DNA of 64,000 nucleotides from CAZZKG01 sp964654825 (lineage in GTDB: Bacteria; Gemmatimonadota; CAZMKB01), in contig CAZZKG010000009.1 of the NCBI GenBank assembly GCA_964654825.1, positions 1 to 64,000 on the forward strand. The letters are read 5' to 3'. The notes beneath the pieces were generated by a model. That model did not search any database and was not told the origin of the DNA. It worked only from the letters and a program-made list of their open reading frames with translations. Shown piece by piece: positions 27,702-36,718 of the stretch; positions within the stretch are counted from its first letter, which is position 1, and each line of letters begins with the position of its first letter. A program made the translations under genes and the position numbers.

Positions 27702-27815
27702 TGTAAGTTGAAGAAGCACAAAAGGCAAGTAACAACTCTTTACGAAGGAAGCACCAAACAGTTTGTGACATATCACCGATACAATGATTGTTCACGTACA
27801 TGAGGATTTCCAGGG

Positions 27816-29123
27816 ATGAGTTATCTCTCTAAATGTCTGGTTTTTTTTCTCATTCTCATCACCCTTGCGTGCTCACATCTCCGGCAAAGAAGGGTCGTGG
27901 TAGTGGGTCTGGATGGATTAACCCCCCAGCTTCTCTTTCCCTGGGTAGAGGAGGGAGATCTCCCGGCTTTTAAGAGTTTGATGAAGACAGGCTCATACGG
28001 AATCCTCAATTCCACAACCCCTCCTTCTTCAGCTCCGGCATGGACATCCTGCATCACAGGTGTCGGGCCTGGAAGACACGGCATATATGGTTTTATACGA
28101 CTTTTCGGTCAGGCCTGGGACAAATCACCGTCGCAAGGTTTGTCTTTTAACTCTTCCATGTCGAATGAGGCGAAAACCATCTGGGAGATTCTCGGGAGTA
28201 TCGGCAAACGTAACATTGCTATCAATGTACCGCTAACATCACCACCATTTGAAATTAACGGAGTCATGATTGCCGGTTTTCCTCATCCCGAAAAGGCTCC
28301 TCTTACCTATCCGGAAGCTTTCGAAGCGGAAATATCCGACTACAGGGCCGATGCTTACGGAATACACTTAGAGGAAGGGAAGGAGGAGGAATTTCTTTCC
28401 GACGTGTACGATATCTCACGCAGACGTGAAATCCTGGCCCTCAAGTTATTAGATGAGAACGACTGGGACCTGTTCTTCGTCGTGTTCACCATTCCCGATA
28501 GAATCCAGCATTACTTCTGGAAATTCATGGATCGGGATCATCCTCTCTATACGGAAGAATCGGGTAGCATATATGGTGATGAAATAAAGAAAGTGTATGA
28601 ATGGGTTGACAGGATTCTGGGAGAATTCATGAACTCACTGTATGATGACACTTCACTTATTGTCATGTCCGATCACGGTTTCCGAGTCGTCAAAAAGCAG
28701 GTGAATGGAAAAGTAGTCCTCAGTAAAATGAACGATGATTCTGTGTTCGTTGCATATCCGACAGACAACTTCGGTGTAAAGTACAGAGTAAAGCCGAGGT
28801 ATCCACTGATAAAAAATGACGAGACAGAGTCCATGAGAAAGCACTTCATTGAGAGAACAATCAACTATCTCAAAACGCTCGAAGATCCTCAGAGCGGGAC
28901 GAAGATCATAGAGAAAGTCTTTACGAAAGACGAGCTCTTCCATGGTCCTCACGCTTCTGCCGCACCCGACATAATTGCCATGGAGATGAAAGGATACCTC
29001 TTCCTCAACTTGGTAAAGCAGCAGGGCATGAATCTTATTCAAGACCCCCCGGATCCGGACTTCTTCTCCGGTTTCCATCAGGAAGCAGGGATTGTGTTTA
29101 TGAATTGCATTACTGCTACCTAA
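27816..29123 (+). CDS. Alkaline phosphatase-superfamily (type I phosphodiesterase-like) lipoprotein, C-terminally short
   Basis: This 435-residue protein has a lipobox-like LTLAC. Metal-site motifs of the alkaline phosphatase/nucleotide pyrophosphatase superfamily are present in order: VVVGLDG (about residue 31), PPSSAPAWTSCITG (nucleophile Thr or Ser, about 70), DRIQHYFW (about 228), SDHGF (about 288) and GFHQEAGIVF (about 423). Relatives continue for another 50-70 residues after that last His (a DIAPTIL-type segment). Here the frame ends 8 residues later, next to the scaffold gap. The DNA is more A/T rich than its neighbours, which suggests transfer. Substrate unknown; phosphodiesters or glycan phosphates are typical. 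Confidence 0.82.
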   Translation: MSYLSKCLVFFLILITLACSHLRQRRVVVVGLDGLTPQLLFPWVEEGDLPAFKSLMKTGSYGILNSTTPPSSAPAWTSCITGVGPGRHGIYGFIRLFGQAWDKSPSQGLSFNSSMSNEAKTIWEILGSIGKRNIAINVPLTSPPFEINGVMIAGFPHPEKAPLTYPEAFEAEISDYRADAYGIHLEEGKEEEFLSDVYDISRRREILALKLLDENDWDLFFVVFTIPDRIQHYFWKFMDRDHPLYTEESGSIYGDEIKKVYEWVDRILGEFMNSLYDDTSLIVMSDHGFRVVKKQVNGKVVLSKMNDDSVFVAYPTDNFGVKYRVKPRYPLIKNDETESMRKHFIERTINYLKTLEDPQSGTKIIEKVFTKDELFHGPHASAAPDIIAMEMKGYLFLNLVKQQGMNLIQDPPDPDFFSGFHQEAGIVFMNCITAT

Positions 29124-29312
29124 ATCTTATGATGTTGAGAGTTCTCAGCAGGTGGTTNNNNNNNNNNNNNNNNNNNNNNNNNNNNNNNNNNNNNNNNNNN
29201 NNNNNNNNNNNNNNNNNNNNNNNNNNNNNNNNNNNNNNNNNNNNNNNNNNNNNNNNNAATTGCATTACTGCTACCTAAATCTTATGATGTTGAGAGTTCT
29301 CAGCAGGTGGTT
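29103..29312. other. Scaffold gap (29158-29257, 100 N) flanked by identical 55-base ends
   Basis: Bases 29103-29157 and 29258-29312 are identical over all 55 positions, and exactly 100 N lie between them. This is the pattern of two contigs that overlap by 55 bases but were joined with a fixed-length gap. The true sequence probably contains the 55 bases once, so the N run and one copy are likely artefacts. Confidence 0.85.
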
Positions 29313-29422
29313 GCTCGCCATCCAGGCGAACGCTCTCCTGCCCCCTTGCATGAAACCCTGAAGATTAATAGTTTAGAAGACCGGACAGACACGGGTTGAC
29401 AGATCACAGCCGGAGGAGCGCA

Positions 29423-30427
29423 ATGGAGGACTCGGAAAGGACTCGGGACGAACAGGCCGTCATCGAGATCAGAGAGGCACGGGAGAAGATCCACAGGGAA
29501 ATCGGAAAGGTCATCATCGGGCAGAAGGAAATCATCGATCATCTGCTCATCAGCCTTTTCTCAGGCGGACACTGTCTCGTTGTGGGGGTGCCCGGGCTGG
29601 CGAAAACACTAATCGTCAGCTCACTCTCCGAAATTCTCGACCTCGAGTTCAACAGGATCCAGTTTACACCCGACCTGATGCCTTCTGACATAACGGGTAC
29701 CGATATCATACAGGAAGAATCAGGGACCGGCTCGAGGGGATTCAGGTTTATCCCGGGACCTGTCTTTGCAAACGTAGTCCTCGCGGATGAAATCAATCGA
29801 ACACCTCCCAAAACACAGTCGGCGCTGCTGCAGGCGATGCAGGAGCACCAGGTCACCACGGGGGGTGTCACCAGAGACCTCCAGGAACCGTTCTTCGTGC
29901 TCGCCACACAGAACCCGATCGAGCAGGAAGGGACGTACCCTCTGCCCGAAGCACAGCTCGATCGATTCATGTTCATGCTGTACATCTACTATCCGAAAGT
30001 GGAAGAAGAAATAGAAATCGTCCAGACCACCACCGGCGGATACAGACCGGCCCTCGACAAAGTAATGAGCGGGGATGACATCGTGCGGCTTCAGGAACTC
30101 GTGAAAAAAGTTCCGGTGAGTGATGAGATCGTACGTTACGCGGTGAACCTCGCGAGCGGCACCCGGCCCGATAATCCGGAAACGCCGGAGTACATGAAGG
30201 AGTTCATCGCATGGGGTGCCGGACCGAGAGCTTCCCAGTACCTCATCCTGGGGAGTAAAACCAGAGCTGTTCTCCTCGGCAGGTACACCCCGACGGAGGA
30301 AGATGTCCGAGCCGTCGCCCGCCCGGTACTGCAGCATAGGATCGTCACCAACTTCAACGCGGAGGCGGAGGGGGTGAAGATCGATTCACTCCTCGACCGG
30401 TACCTCGACCATCGCAGGACGGAATAA
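29423..30427 (+). CDS. MoxR family AAA+ ATPase
   Basis: This 334-residue ATPase starts at ATG 29423, 5 bases after GGAGGAG. The P-loop GVPGLAKTL lies at about residues 53-61. Walker B is VVLADEINRTPPKTQSALLQAMQE, followed by FVLATQNPIEQEGTYPLPEAQLDRFMF, all MoxR hallmarks. MoxR proteins act as chaperone-like ATPases with von Willebrand A-domain partners. The next two genes encode such partners (DUF58 and BatA-like), as usual. It opens the long plus-strand operon. Confidence 0.94.
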   Translation: MEDSERTRDEQAVIEIREAREKIHREIGKVIIGQKEIIDHLLISLFSGGHCLVVGVPGLAKTLIVSSLSEILDLEFNRIQFTPDLMPSDITGTDIIQEESGTGSRGFRFIPGPVFANVVLADEINRTPPKTQSALLQAMQEHQVTTGGVTRDLQEPFFVLATQNPIEQEGTYPLPEAQLDRFMFMLYIYYPKVEEEIEIVQTTTGGYRPALDKVMSGDDIVRLQELVKKVPVSDEIVRYAVNLASGTRPDNPETPEYMKEFIAWGAGPRASQYLILGSKTRAVLLGRYTPTEEDVRAVARPVLQHRIVTNFNAEAEGVKIDSLLDRYLDHRRTE

Positions 30428-30430
30428 ATC

Positions 30431-31342
30431 GTGAAATCCCTGAAGAGTGACGAGGAGAGGATCCAGTTCCTCGATCCGGAAGCCGTCTCGAGGCTCGGAG
30501 GTCTCGAGCTCATCGCACGGCTCGTCGTGGAAGGGTTCATTACGGGACTGCACCGGAGCCCGTATCACGGATTCAGTGTCGAGTTCGCCGAACACAGGCC
30601 ATACATGGCAGGCGATGAGATCCGGTTCATCGACTGGAAGGTGTGGGCGAAGACCGATCGATTCTACGTGAAGGAATTCGAGGAAGAGACGAACCTCCGG
30701 ACATACATCGTTCTCGACTCATCAGCATCTATGGAATTCACATCGGGCGGGGTGACCAAGTTTCGGTATGCGGTGATGCTTGCCGGCGCTCTCTCATATC
30801 TAATGTTGAGACAGCGGGATGCAGTCGGACTCGTCCTCTTCGATGAGAAAGTGAGGAAGTTCATCGGTCCCCGGGCGGCCCGCACACAAATCAGAGTGCT
30901 TCTCAGGACAATGGCTGACGCGCGACCCGGGAGAAAGACCCGCCCCCTCGATCCGTTCAGGGAACTCGCCGGGCGTATCAAGAGAAGAGGGCTTATCGTG
31001 GTTATCTCCGATCTCCTCACCGATCCTCAGGACGTCACCCGTGCTCTCCTGTACTTCAAACACCAGAACCACGAAGTCGTCGTCTTTCATGTTCTCGATC
31101 CGATGGAGCTCGAGCTCGACATGAAACAGGAAGCGATCTTCAGAGATATGGAAACGGGCGAGACGGTGCAGGCTGTCCCCTGGGAGATACAGCGGGACTA
31201 CCGGGGGTCTGTTAACAGAATGATCGAATCATACCGGAGGGAGCTCCGGGCGGCCCATATAGACTACCAGCTCGTAACAACCCGGGTCCCGTTCGTGGAA
31301 ACACTCACTCATTACCTCGTCAAGAGAGCACGCCTGGGGTAG
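30431..31342 (+). CDS. DUF58 domain protein with vWA-like fold
   Basis: This 303-residue protein starts at GTG 30431, 3 bases after moxR. The DUF58 signature G-D-E-I-R-F-I-D-W-K-V-W-A-K-T (about residues 58-72) is followed by FEEETNLRTYIVLDSSASME, where DSSAS is the metal-ion-dependent adhesion site of a vWA domain. DUF58 proteins are partners of MoxR ATPases in envelope-related processes. No membrane segment is visible, so it is probably cytoplasmic. Confidence 0.93.
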   Translation: MKSLKSDEERIQFLDPEAVSRLGGLELIARLVVEGFITGLHRSPYHGFSVEFAEHRPYMAGDEIRFIDWKVWAKTDRFYVKEFEEETNLRTYIVLDSSASMEFTSGGVTKFRYAVMLAGALSYLMLRQRDAVGLVLFDEKVRKFIGPRAARTQIRVLLRTMADARPGRKTRPLDPFRELAGRIKRRGLIVVISDLLTDPQDVTRALLYFKHQNHEVVVFHVLDPMELELDMKQEAIFRDMETGETVQAVPWEIQRDYRGSVNRMIESYRRELRAAHIDYQLVTTRVPFVETLTHYLVKRARLG

Positions 31343-31345
31343 ACG

Positions 31346-33388
31346 ATGGGTTGGTTGAGCTTCATTCATCCTGCATATCTCTGGGCCCTTCTTCTCTCAG
31401 GCTTACCGCTCTTCATCCACGTACTGAGCCGCAGGCGCAAACGAGTAGTCGAGTTCAGTTCGGTGAGACTGATTCAGACCGCTCGCCAGCAGAACGTCGA
31501 GAGGCTGAACCTGCGGGAAATTCTGCTTCTCATTCTGCGGACCCTGATGGTCATTTTTATCGTACTGGCTGCGGCCCGTCCTCTGGTGCGAGGGTTCGGG
31601 GCGGGTGCACTCGCCGACCACGAACCTACGGGCGTCGTGCTGATCATCGACCAGACACTGAGCATGCAGTTCACGTCGGAAGGTGAAAGCCTTCTCGAGC
31701 GCTGCATCGATCGCGCCCGGTCCGTCCTCGAACTTTTGAGAGAGCATGACAGGGTGAGAATCTTTACTACCGACAAAGATGTTATAGAGCTGACACGGGG
31801 GGAAGCCGTCCTCCCCGAAGAAGCGGCTTCACTTCTCGATCGGATCGATGGTACAACTTTCGGGGGACGTCTGGACGAGAGCATTCGGCGTGCCGCTGAA
31901 GCCTGCGGGGAGATTGACCTGCCGTGGCGGGAAGTCTATGTGTTCACCGACCTGCAGCGCGGATCAATAACTCCCGGCCTGTTCGACAGGGTGGACAACG
32001 AGATACCGATCGTGTTTTTTACCGAAGGTGATTCCGGATCGACAAACAGGTACCTCGGTAATGCCGAGCTCGTCGGCAAGGGACAGGGAGCGGGCGGAAA
32101 CTGGACACTCAAGGTTGGTGTGGGGAGTTCGGGCGGTACGACGTTTCCGGGTGTGTTTCCCAGGCTTTATATCGGTGGAGAAATGGCGGGGATCGTGGAG
32201 GTGCAGATCGAAGGGGACGGAGAAAAGACCGCCACCTTCCCCCTGCCTGAGTATCCGGGCTCACGGAAAAGAATGAGCGTGGAAATCGAGAAGGACGGTC
32301 TCGACCTGGATGACACCAGGTACATTCTGACCGGAGATATAAAACCGCTGCGTATCCTGCGCGGAAGAGGGATCGAGTCGATGGTTCATCTCGAACTCGC
32401 GCTGGATCTCCTCGAGGTGTTTGATGAAGGGACTGAAGAACAGGGAGAAGAGGTACGAACGGGAGATGAGAGCGCACCCGCGGGTCGGGTTGTTGTCACG
32501 ACATGGTCCGACCGTGAGGCCATCCGGCAGGCATCTCGACAGGGGTATGGACTCGTCATTTTCCCGGATCCAGAGAGAGATCTGACCGCGGGCGGATCCG
32601 GCCTCCGGGTCTCATCCGGAGGCAGACAGGTGACGGGAGAAGGCAGTTACCAGGGAATAGCTCCTGCCCAGGTAAAACGATTACCTGTTCTACTAAACGA
32701 TCTGGCCGACGGGTTCGGGAGGGTTCGGGTGATGGACTATTACCGCTTGCTGCCTGATGAGGCGTGGGATGATACAGGGGGAGAGTCGTGGCGGATCGAC
32801 CTGGACAACGGAGACCCATTTCTACTTGGGTGGGAAACGGAGGGGGTCAGGATCGTGATGTGGAGCATCACTCCCCGTGAAAGGAGTTCGAATATTCTGC
32901 TGTCGCCTCTCTTCGTTCCCGCTCTGGACGCGGTTCTGAAGTTCGCCGCCGGATCAGAGGAAGATCAGGGCTACTTCTGCGGGGAGCCTGTGGTGAGGAA
33001 CCTCCCCGGAACAGCTTCAGGTGAAACCGTTGTGTGTACGTATCCGGATGGCGGTGAGACTCTTCTGGAGCGTGGGCCTGCCGGGGAGGTGCGTTTCACG
33101 GACACGAAGGAGCCGGGATTCTACACGGTTTCAGACGGAGTGCGCGTTTTGTTGGAGTTCCCTGTAAATGTCGACACCCGGGAATCGGTGGTTAACGGGA
33201 TTGAGGTCAGTGAACTCGAGGAGCTGCTTCAGTCTCAAAACGTGCACGTTGTGGAAAAAGGAAAAGATCTCGAACAGGTGATCCTGTCGAAGCGTGGCGG
33301 TAGAGAGATCTCGTCATGGCTCCTGCTCACCATACTCATTCTTTTCCTCGCGGAATCCTTCATTTCGGGGAGAATACACAGGGAGTAA
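31346..33388 (+). CDS. BatA-like membrane protein with degenerate vWA domain
   Basis: This 680-residue protein starts 3 bases after the DUF58 gene. The BatA N-terminal region has WLSFIHPAYLWALLLSGLPLFIHVLSRRRKRVVEFSSVRLI, a membrane helix plus a basic patch, and a second helix at about residues 60-80. The vWA-like part has IDQTLSM, in which the usual DxSxS metal site is altered (Thr-Leu for the first Ser pair). A long beta-rich outside region and a C-terminal helix (WLLLTILILFLAESFI) follow. It completes a MoxR-DUF58-BatA module whose job is envelope maintenance or stress tolerance in relatives. Confidence 0.88.
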   Translation: MGWLSFIHPAYLWALLLSGLPLFIHVLSRRRKRVVEFSSVRLIQTARQQNVERLNLREILLLILRTLMVIFIVLAAARPLVRGFGAGALADHEPTGVVLIIDQTLSMQFTSEGESLLERCIDRARSVLELLREHDRVRIFTTDKDVIELTRGEAVLPEEAASLLDRIDGTTFGGRLDESIRRAAEACGEIDLPWREVYVFTDLQRGSITPGLFDRVDNEIPIVFFTEGDSGSTNRYLGNAELVGKGQGAGGNWTLKVGVGSSGGTTFPGVFPRLYIGGEMAGIVEVQIEGDGEKTATFPLPEYPGSRKRMSVEIEKDGLDLDDTRYILTGDIKPLRILRGRGIESMVHLELALDLLEVFDEGTEEQGEEVRTGDESAPAGRVVVTTWSDREAIRQASRQGYGLVIFPDPERDLTAGGSGLRVSSGGRQVTGEGSYQGIAPAQVKRLPVLLNDLADGFGRVRVMDYYRLLPDEAWDDTGGESWRIDLDNGDPFLLGWETEGVRIVMWSITPRERSSNILLSPLFVPALDAVLKFAAGSEEDQGYFCGEPVVRNLPGTASGETVVCTYPDGGETLLERGPAGEVRFTDTKEPGFYTVSDGVRVLLEFPVNVDTRESVVNGIEVSELEELLQSQNVHVVEKGKDLEQVILSKRGGREISSWLLLTILILFLAESFISGRIHRE

Positions 33389-33391
33389 TCG

Positions 33392-36300
33392 GTGGGATTA
33401 TCGGAAAGACTGCAAGGATTTACTGAATCCAGGCCGTACCGGGAGCTGGTGAGAAATCTCCAGGAAGGAGAACTCCAGCTGTCGGCGACAAATCTCTACG
33501 GTTCGAGTAAAACTCTTCTCGCTTCGTTACTCTTCCATGAGCTCGATCGTACCATCCTCTATCTCGTCTCCTCTGATGACAGAAGGAGAAAAGTCGCCGA
33601 GGATCTTCGGACCCTGCTCGACGAGGATCGTGTAGTCTCCTTACCTCCACTTGCTATGAGGCGGCTGGACGAGGAGCTTCCTCACATGCGGATTGTAGAG
33701 CAGAGAGTGGAAGCTCTCACCGATCTCATCGTCGGGAAAAAGGTAGTGGCCGTGGTACCCGCGCTGTCCGCGATCCAGATGCTTCTTTCACCTCAGCGGC
33801 TTCGCGACATGATCGTGGATATCAAAAAAGGAGACGTCCTGGACATGGCCCTCTTCGTGAGCCGGCTCGAAGAGCTCGGGTATGTTCACGAAGACGTAGT
33901 TTATGAAGTCGGGACCTACAGCCGCCGGGGCGGAATCGTGGACATATCGGGTTTCGAGATGGACAAACCGGCGAGGATCGAATTCGATGATGACCGCATC
34001 GTTTCAATGCGGGAGTTCGATCCCGCCACACAGCGCTCAACAGGTAAAATGCTGTCTGTCAGAATCGTTCCCGTCGAAGAAGGGAAACTGTCGCCCTTCG
34101 AGTGCTCCATCTTCGAATCCCTCCCCGCCGGCACCATCACGCTCGTCGATGAGCACTCCGATTTCATACAGAGGGCCGAGGGGGCCGTAGAAAAACTCGC
34201 TGGTGAGCAGAGTCTACTCGGTCCCGATCAGCTTGACAGCAAGCTCCAGAGCTTTCAGACGGTCCGATTGTCGACCCTCCATCTCCACTCCGAGACCTGC
34301 GGATCATCCACGCACCGGTTCGAAACCCGTGAACCGGTACCGGTAGACAGAAAGTTCTCGAACTTTATCGAGGCCCTGGATCGGCACAGGAAGGAAGGGT
34401 ACGGCGTGTTCCTTCTCTGTGACAACGAGGGGCAGGAAGAACGGTTCAGAGAGCTCCTCGGCAATATCGAGGATGAGCTGGAGCTCGTGCAGGGAAGTCT
34501 CGAGGAGGGGTTTCTTGTACATGATGCAGGGATCGCAGTATACACGGATCACGAGATATTCTCGCGGCCACGAAGGATACGGTATGTCCGTGAATACCGG
34601 GGGGTTGCGCCAATCGAATCTTTTACTTCCATAAAACCAGGTGATTACCTCGTACACATCAATTACGGTATTGCCCGCTATGAGGGGATCCGGCGCATCA
34701 ATGCCGGAGGAGGAGAAATCGAATGTCTGGCTCTCAAGTACGGCGGCGGAGACCGGGTGTACGTCCCCGTGGACAGGTTGTCTCTCGTCGAGAAATATTC
34801 GACAGAAGATGCTGCGCCCCCGGCACTGGACAGGATCGGGAGCAAGAAGTGGGAGAAGCTCAAGAAGCGAACCAAGGAGAGCATCAAAGAGATGGCGAAC
34901 GAACTCCTCGAGCTCTACGCGTCGCGGAAGGTCATGAAAGGTTTTTCCTTCTCAGCCGACACACCCTGGCAGATGGAACTCGAGTCATCGTTCATCTACG
35001 AGGACACCCCCGATCAGAGTAGAGCTGCCGATGAGGTGAAGCAGGATATGGAGTCCCCTGCCCCGATGGACCGGCTCGTGTGTGGAGATGTCGGGTACGG
35101 GAAGACCGAGGTGGCCATTCGGGCTTCGTTCAAGGCCGTGCAGGACGGGAAGCAGGTTGTCGTCCTCGTTCCAACGACGGTGCTTGCCCAGCAGCACCTC
35201 ATGACGTTCAGGTCCCGTCTGGGGATGTACCCGGTGAGAATCGAAATGATGTCCCGGTTCCTGGACAAAAAACAGCAGGCTGAAGTTCTCGTGGGACTCC
35301 GTGAAGGCTCCGTGGACATCGTCATCGGAACACACCGGCTCCTTTCCGGCGACGTTCAATTTAAAGACCTGGGTTTTATGATTATCGATGAAGAGCACCG
35401 CTTCGGTGTGAAACAAAAGGAGAAGCTCAAGCGGATGCGGAAAAACGTCGACGTGCTTGCTCTCTCAGCCACTCCTATCCCCCGGACTCTCTATCTCTCC
35501 CTGATGGGGATGCGGGATATGTCCGTCATCGAGACACCGCCACGGGACCGTTTACCGATTTCGACCTACGTCACCCGGTGGAACGAGGAGCTCATCAAGG
35601 AGACCATCATGCGAGAGGTAGACCGGGGGGGGCAGATCTATTTCATTCACAACCGGATAGCCTCGATTTCTGCAGTTCATAAAATGCTCGAGCGCCTCTT
35701 GCCGGGGCTTTGTATCGAAGTTGCGCATGGCCGGATGCACGAGAGAAGGCTCGAGAAAGTGATGCTCGAGTTCCTGAACGGTGATATCGATGTGCTCCTG
35801 TCCACCATGATCGTCGAGAGCGGACTCGACATCGCGAATGCAAACACTCTCATCGTTAACAAAGCGGACATGTTCGGGCTTGCTCAGCTTTACCAGCTCC
35901 GGGGAAGAGTGGGAAGATCAAACAGGCAGGCCTCTGCTTATTTCCTCATCCCCCCGAAGCATTATCTCGATGCAGACGCGAGGAGGAGGCTCAGGGTGCT
36001 CGAGGAATACACGGATCTTGGTTCCGGGTACTGGATTGCAATGAAAGATCTTGAGTTGAGAGGGGCCGGCAACATCCTGGGAGCGCAGCAACACGGTTTC
36101 ATCACCAGCATGGGATTTGACACCTACTACCGCCTTCTGGACGAAGCGATCAGTGAGATCAAGGGGGAGGAGAAGCCGGAAAAACAGCCGGTCGAGGTTC
36201 TTGCCGGCATCGAGGCCTACCTGCCCGATGAATATGTGGGGAGTCAGGATCAGAAACTCTCGTTGTACAGAAAACTCTCGAAAGTGGAGACGGTCGGGGG

Positions 36301-36622
36301 ACTGAAAGAGATCCTGGATGAAATCGTCGACCGGTTCGGGCCCCTCCCGGAAGTAGGATGGAACCTATTGAGGCTTCTGGAGGTAAAAATTGTGGCATCG
36401 GGACTCGGGATCCAATCGATCTCCATAAAGGGTGACAGGTCCCGGATCACATTCTGTGAGGGATATCCGCTTCGAATGGACCGGTGGAACGAAGTTCTCG
36501 AACGCAGGAGCTATGGGTTGAGCACCAGTTGGAATGGGAAGGGGACATTCAGCCTCGAATCCCGCGGATCTCTGGACACACTTGAGAGTATCAGAAAAGT
36601 ATTGCAAGAGGTCTCATCGTAA
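33392..36622 (+). CDS. mfd: Transcription-repair coupling factor
   Basis: This 1076-residue Mfd starts at GTG 33392, 3 bases after the previous stop. It has the UvrB-homology region (about residues 110-260, YSRRGGIVDISG), the CarD-like RNA polymerase interaction domain (about 415-480, GDYLVHINYGIARYEG), and the RecG-like translocase with Walker A GDVGYGKTE, DEEHRFGVKQKE, LSATPIPRTL and QLRGRVGRS. The C-terminal TRCF domain spans about 920-1040. It removes stalled RNA polymerase and recruits UvrA to lesions. All key motifs are intact. The operon position between batA-like and foldase genes is unusual, but Mfd itself is standard. Confidence 0.97.
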   Translation: MGLSERLQGFTESRPYRELVRNLQEGELQLSATNLYGSSKTLLASLLFHELDRTILYLVSSDDRRRKVAEDLRTLLDEDRVVSLPPLAMRRLDEELPHMRIVEQRVEALTDLIVGKKVVAVVPALSAIQMLLSPQRLRDMIVDIKKGDVLDMALFVSRLEELGYVHEDVVYEVGTYSRRGGIVDISGFEMDKPARIEFDDDRIVSMREFDPATQRSTGKMLSVRIVPVEEGKLSPFECSIFESLPAGTITLVDEHSDFIQRAEGAVEKLAGEQSLLGPDQLDSKLQSFQTVRLSTLHLHSETCGSSTHRFETREPVPVDRKFSNFIEALDRHRKEGYGVFLLCDNEGQEERFRELLGNIEDELELVQGSLEEGFLVHDAGIAVYTDHEIFSRPRRIRYVREYRGVAPIESFTSIKPGDYLVHINYGIARYEGIRRINAGGGEIECLALKYGGGDRVYVPVDRLSLVEKYSTEDAAPPALDRIGSKKWEKLKKRTKESIKEMANELLELYASRKVMKGFSFSADTPWQMELESSFIYEDTPDQSRAADEVKQDMESPAPMDRLVCGDVGYGKTEVAIRASFKAVQDGKQVVVLVPTTVLAQQHLMTFRSRLGMYPVRIEMMSRFLDKKQQAEVLVGLREGSVDIVIGTHRLLSGDVQFKDLGFMIIDEEHRFGVKQKEKLKRMRKNVDVLALSATPIPRTLYLSLMGMRDMSVIETPPRDRLPISTYVTRWNEELIKETIMREVDRGGQIYFIHNRIASISAVHKMLERLLPGLCIEVAHGRMHERRLEKVMLEFLNGDIDVLLSTMIVESGLDIANANTLIVNKADMFGLAQLYQLRGRVGRSNRQASAYFLIPPKHYLDADARRRLRVLEEYTDLGSGYWIAMKDLELRGAGNILGAQQHGFITSMGFDTYYRLLDEAISEIKGEEKPEKQPVEVLAGIEAYLPDEYVGSQDQKLSLYRKLSKVETVGGLKEILDEIVDRFGPLPEVGWNLLRLLEVKIVASGLGIQSISIKGDRSRITFCEGYPLRMDRWNEVLERRSYGLSTSWNGKGTFSLESRGSLDTLESIRKVLQEVSS

Positions 36623-36718
36623 GCTACCTTATATTATCCAGTTCGGGGAGGAATTTCCTGATTCCGTACTCACGATTTTCAGAATGAACAAGGCAAATAG
36701 AGAGGGAGTGTGACAATT

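Larger units (their letters stand above)
27397..27815. other. Divergent AT-rich intergenic region
   Basis: These 419 bases lie between the divergent AAA/DUF4143 gene and the phosphodiesterase-like lipoprotein gene. They hold one promoter for each side and two separate tandem repeats, listed individually. Base composition is visibly richer in A and T than the core genes. Frames crossing it do not look like protein. Confidence 0.4.

Noticed and set aside
27479..27721. Minus-strand frame of 80 codons in the AT-rich intergenic region
   Set aside because: It crosses the tandem repeat and the plus-strand promoter, and its residues look random.
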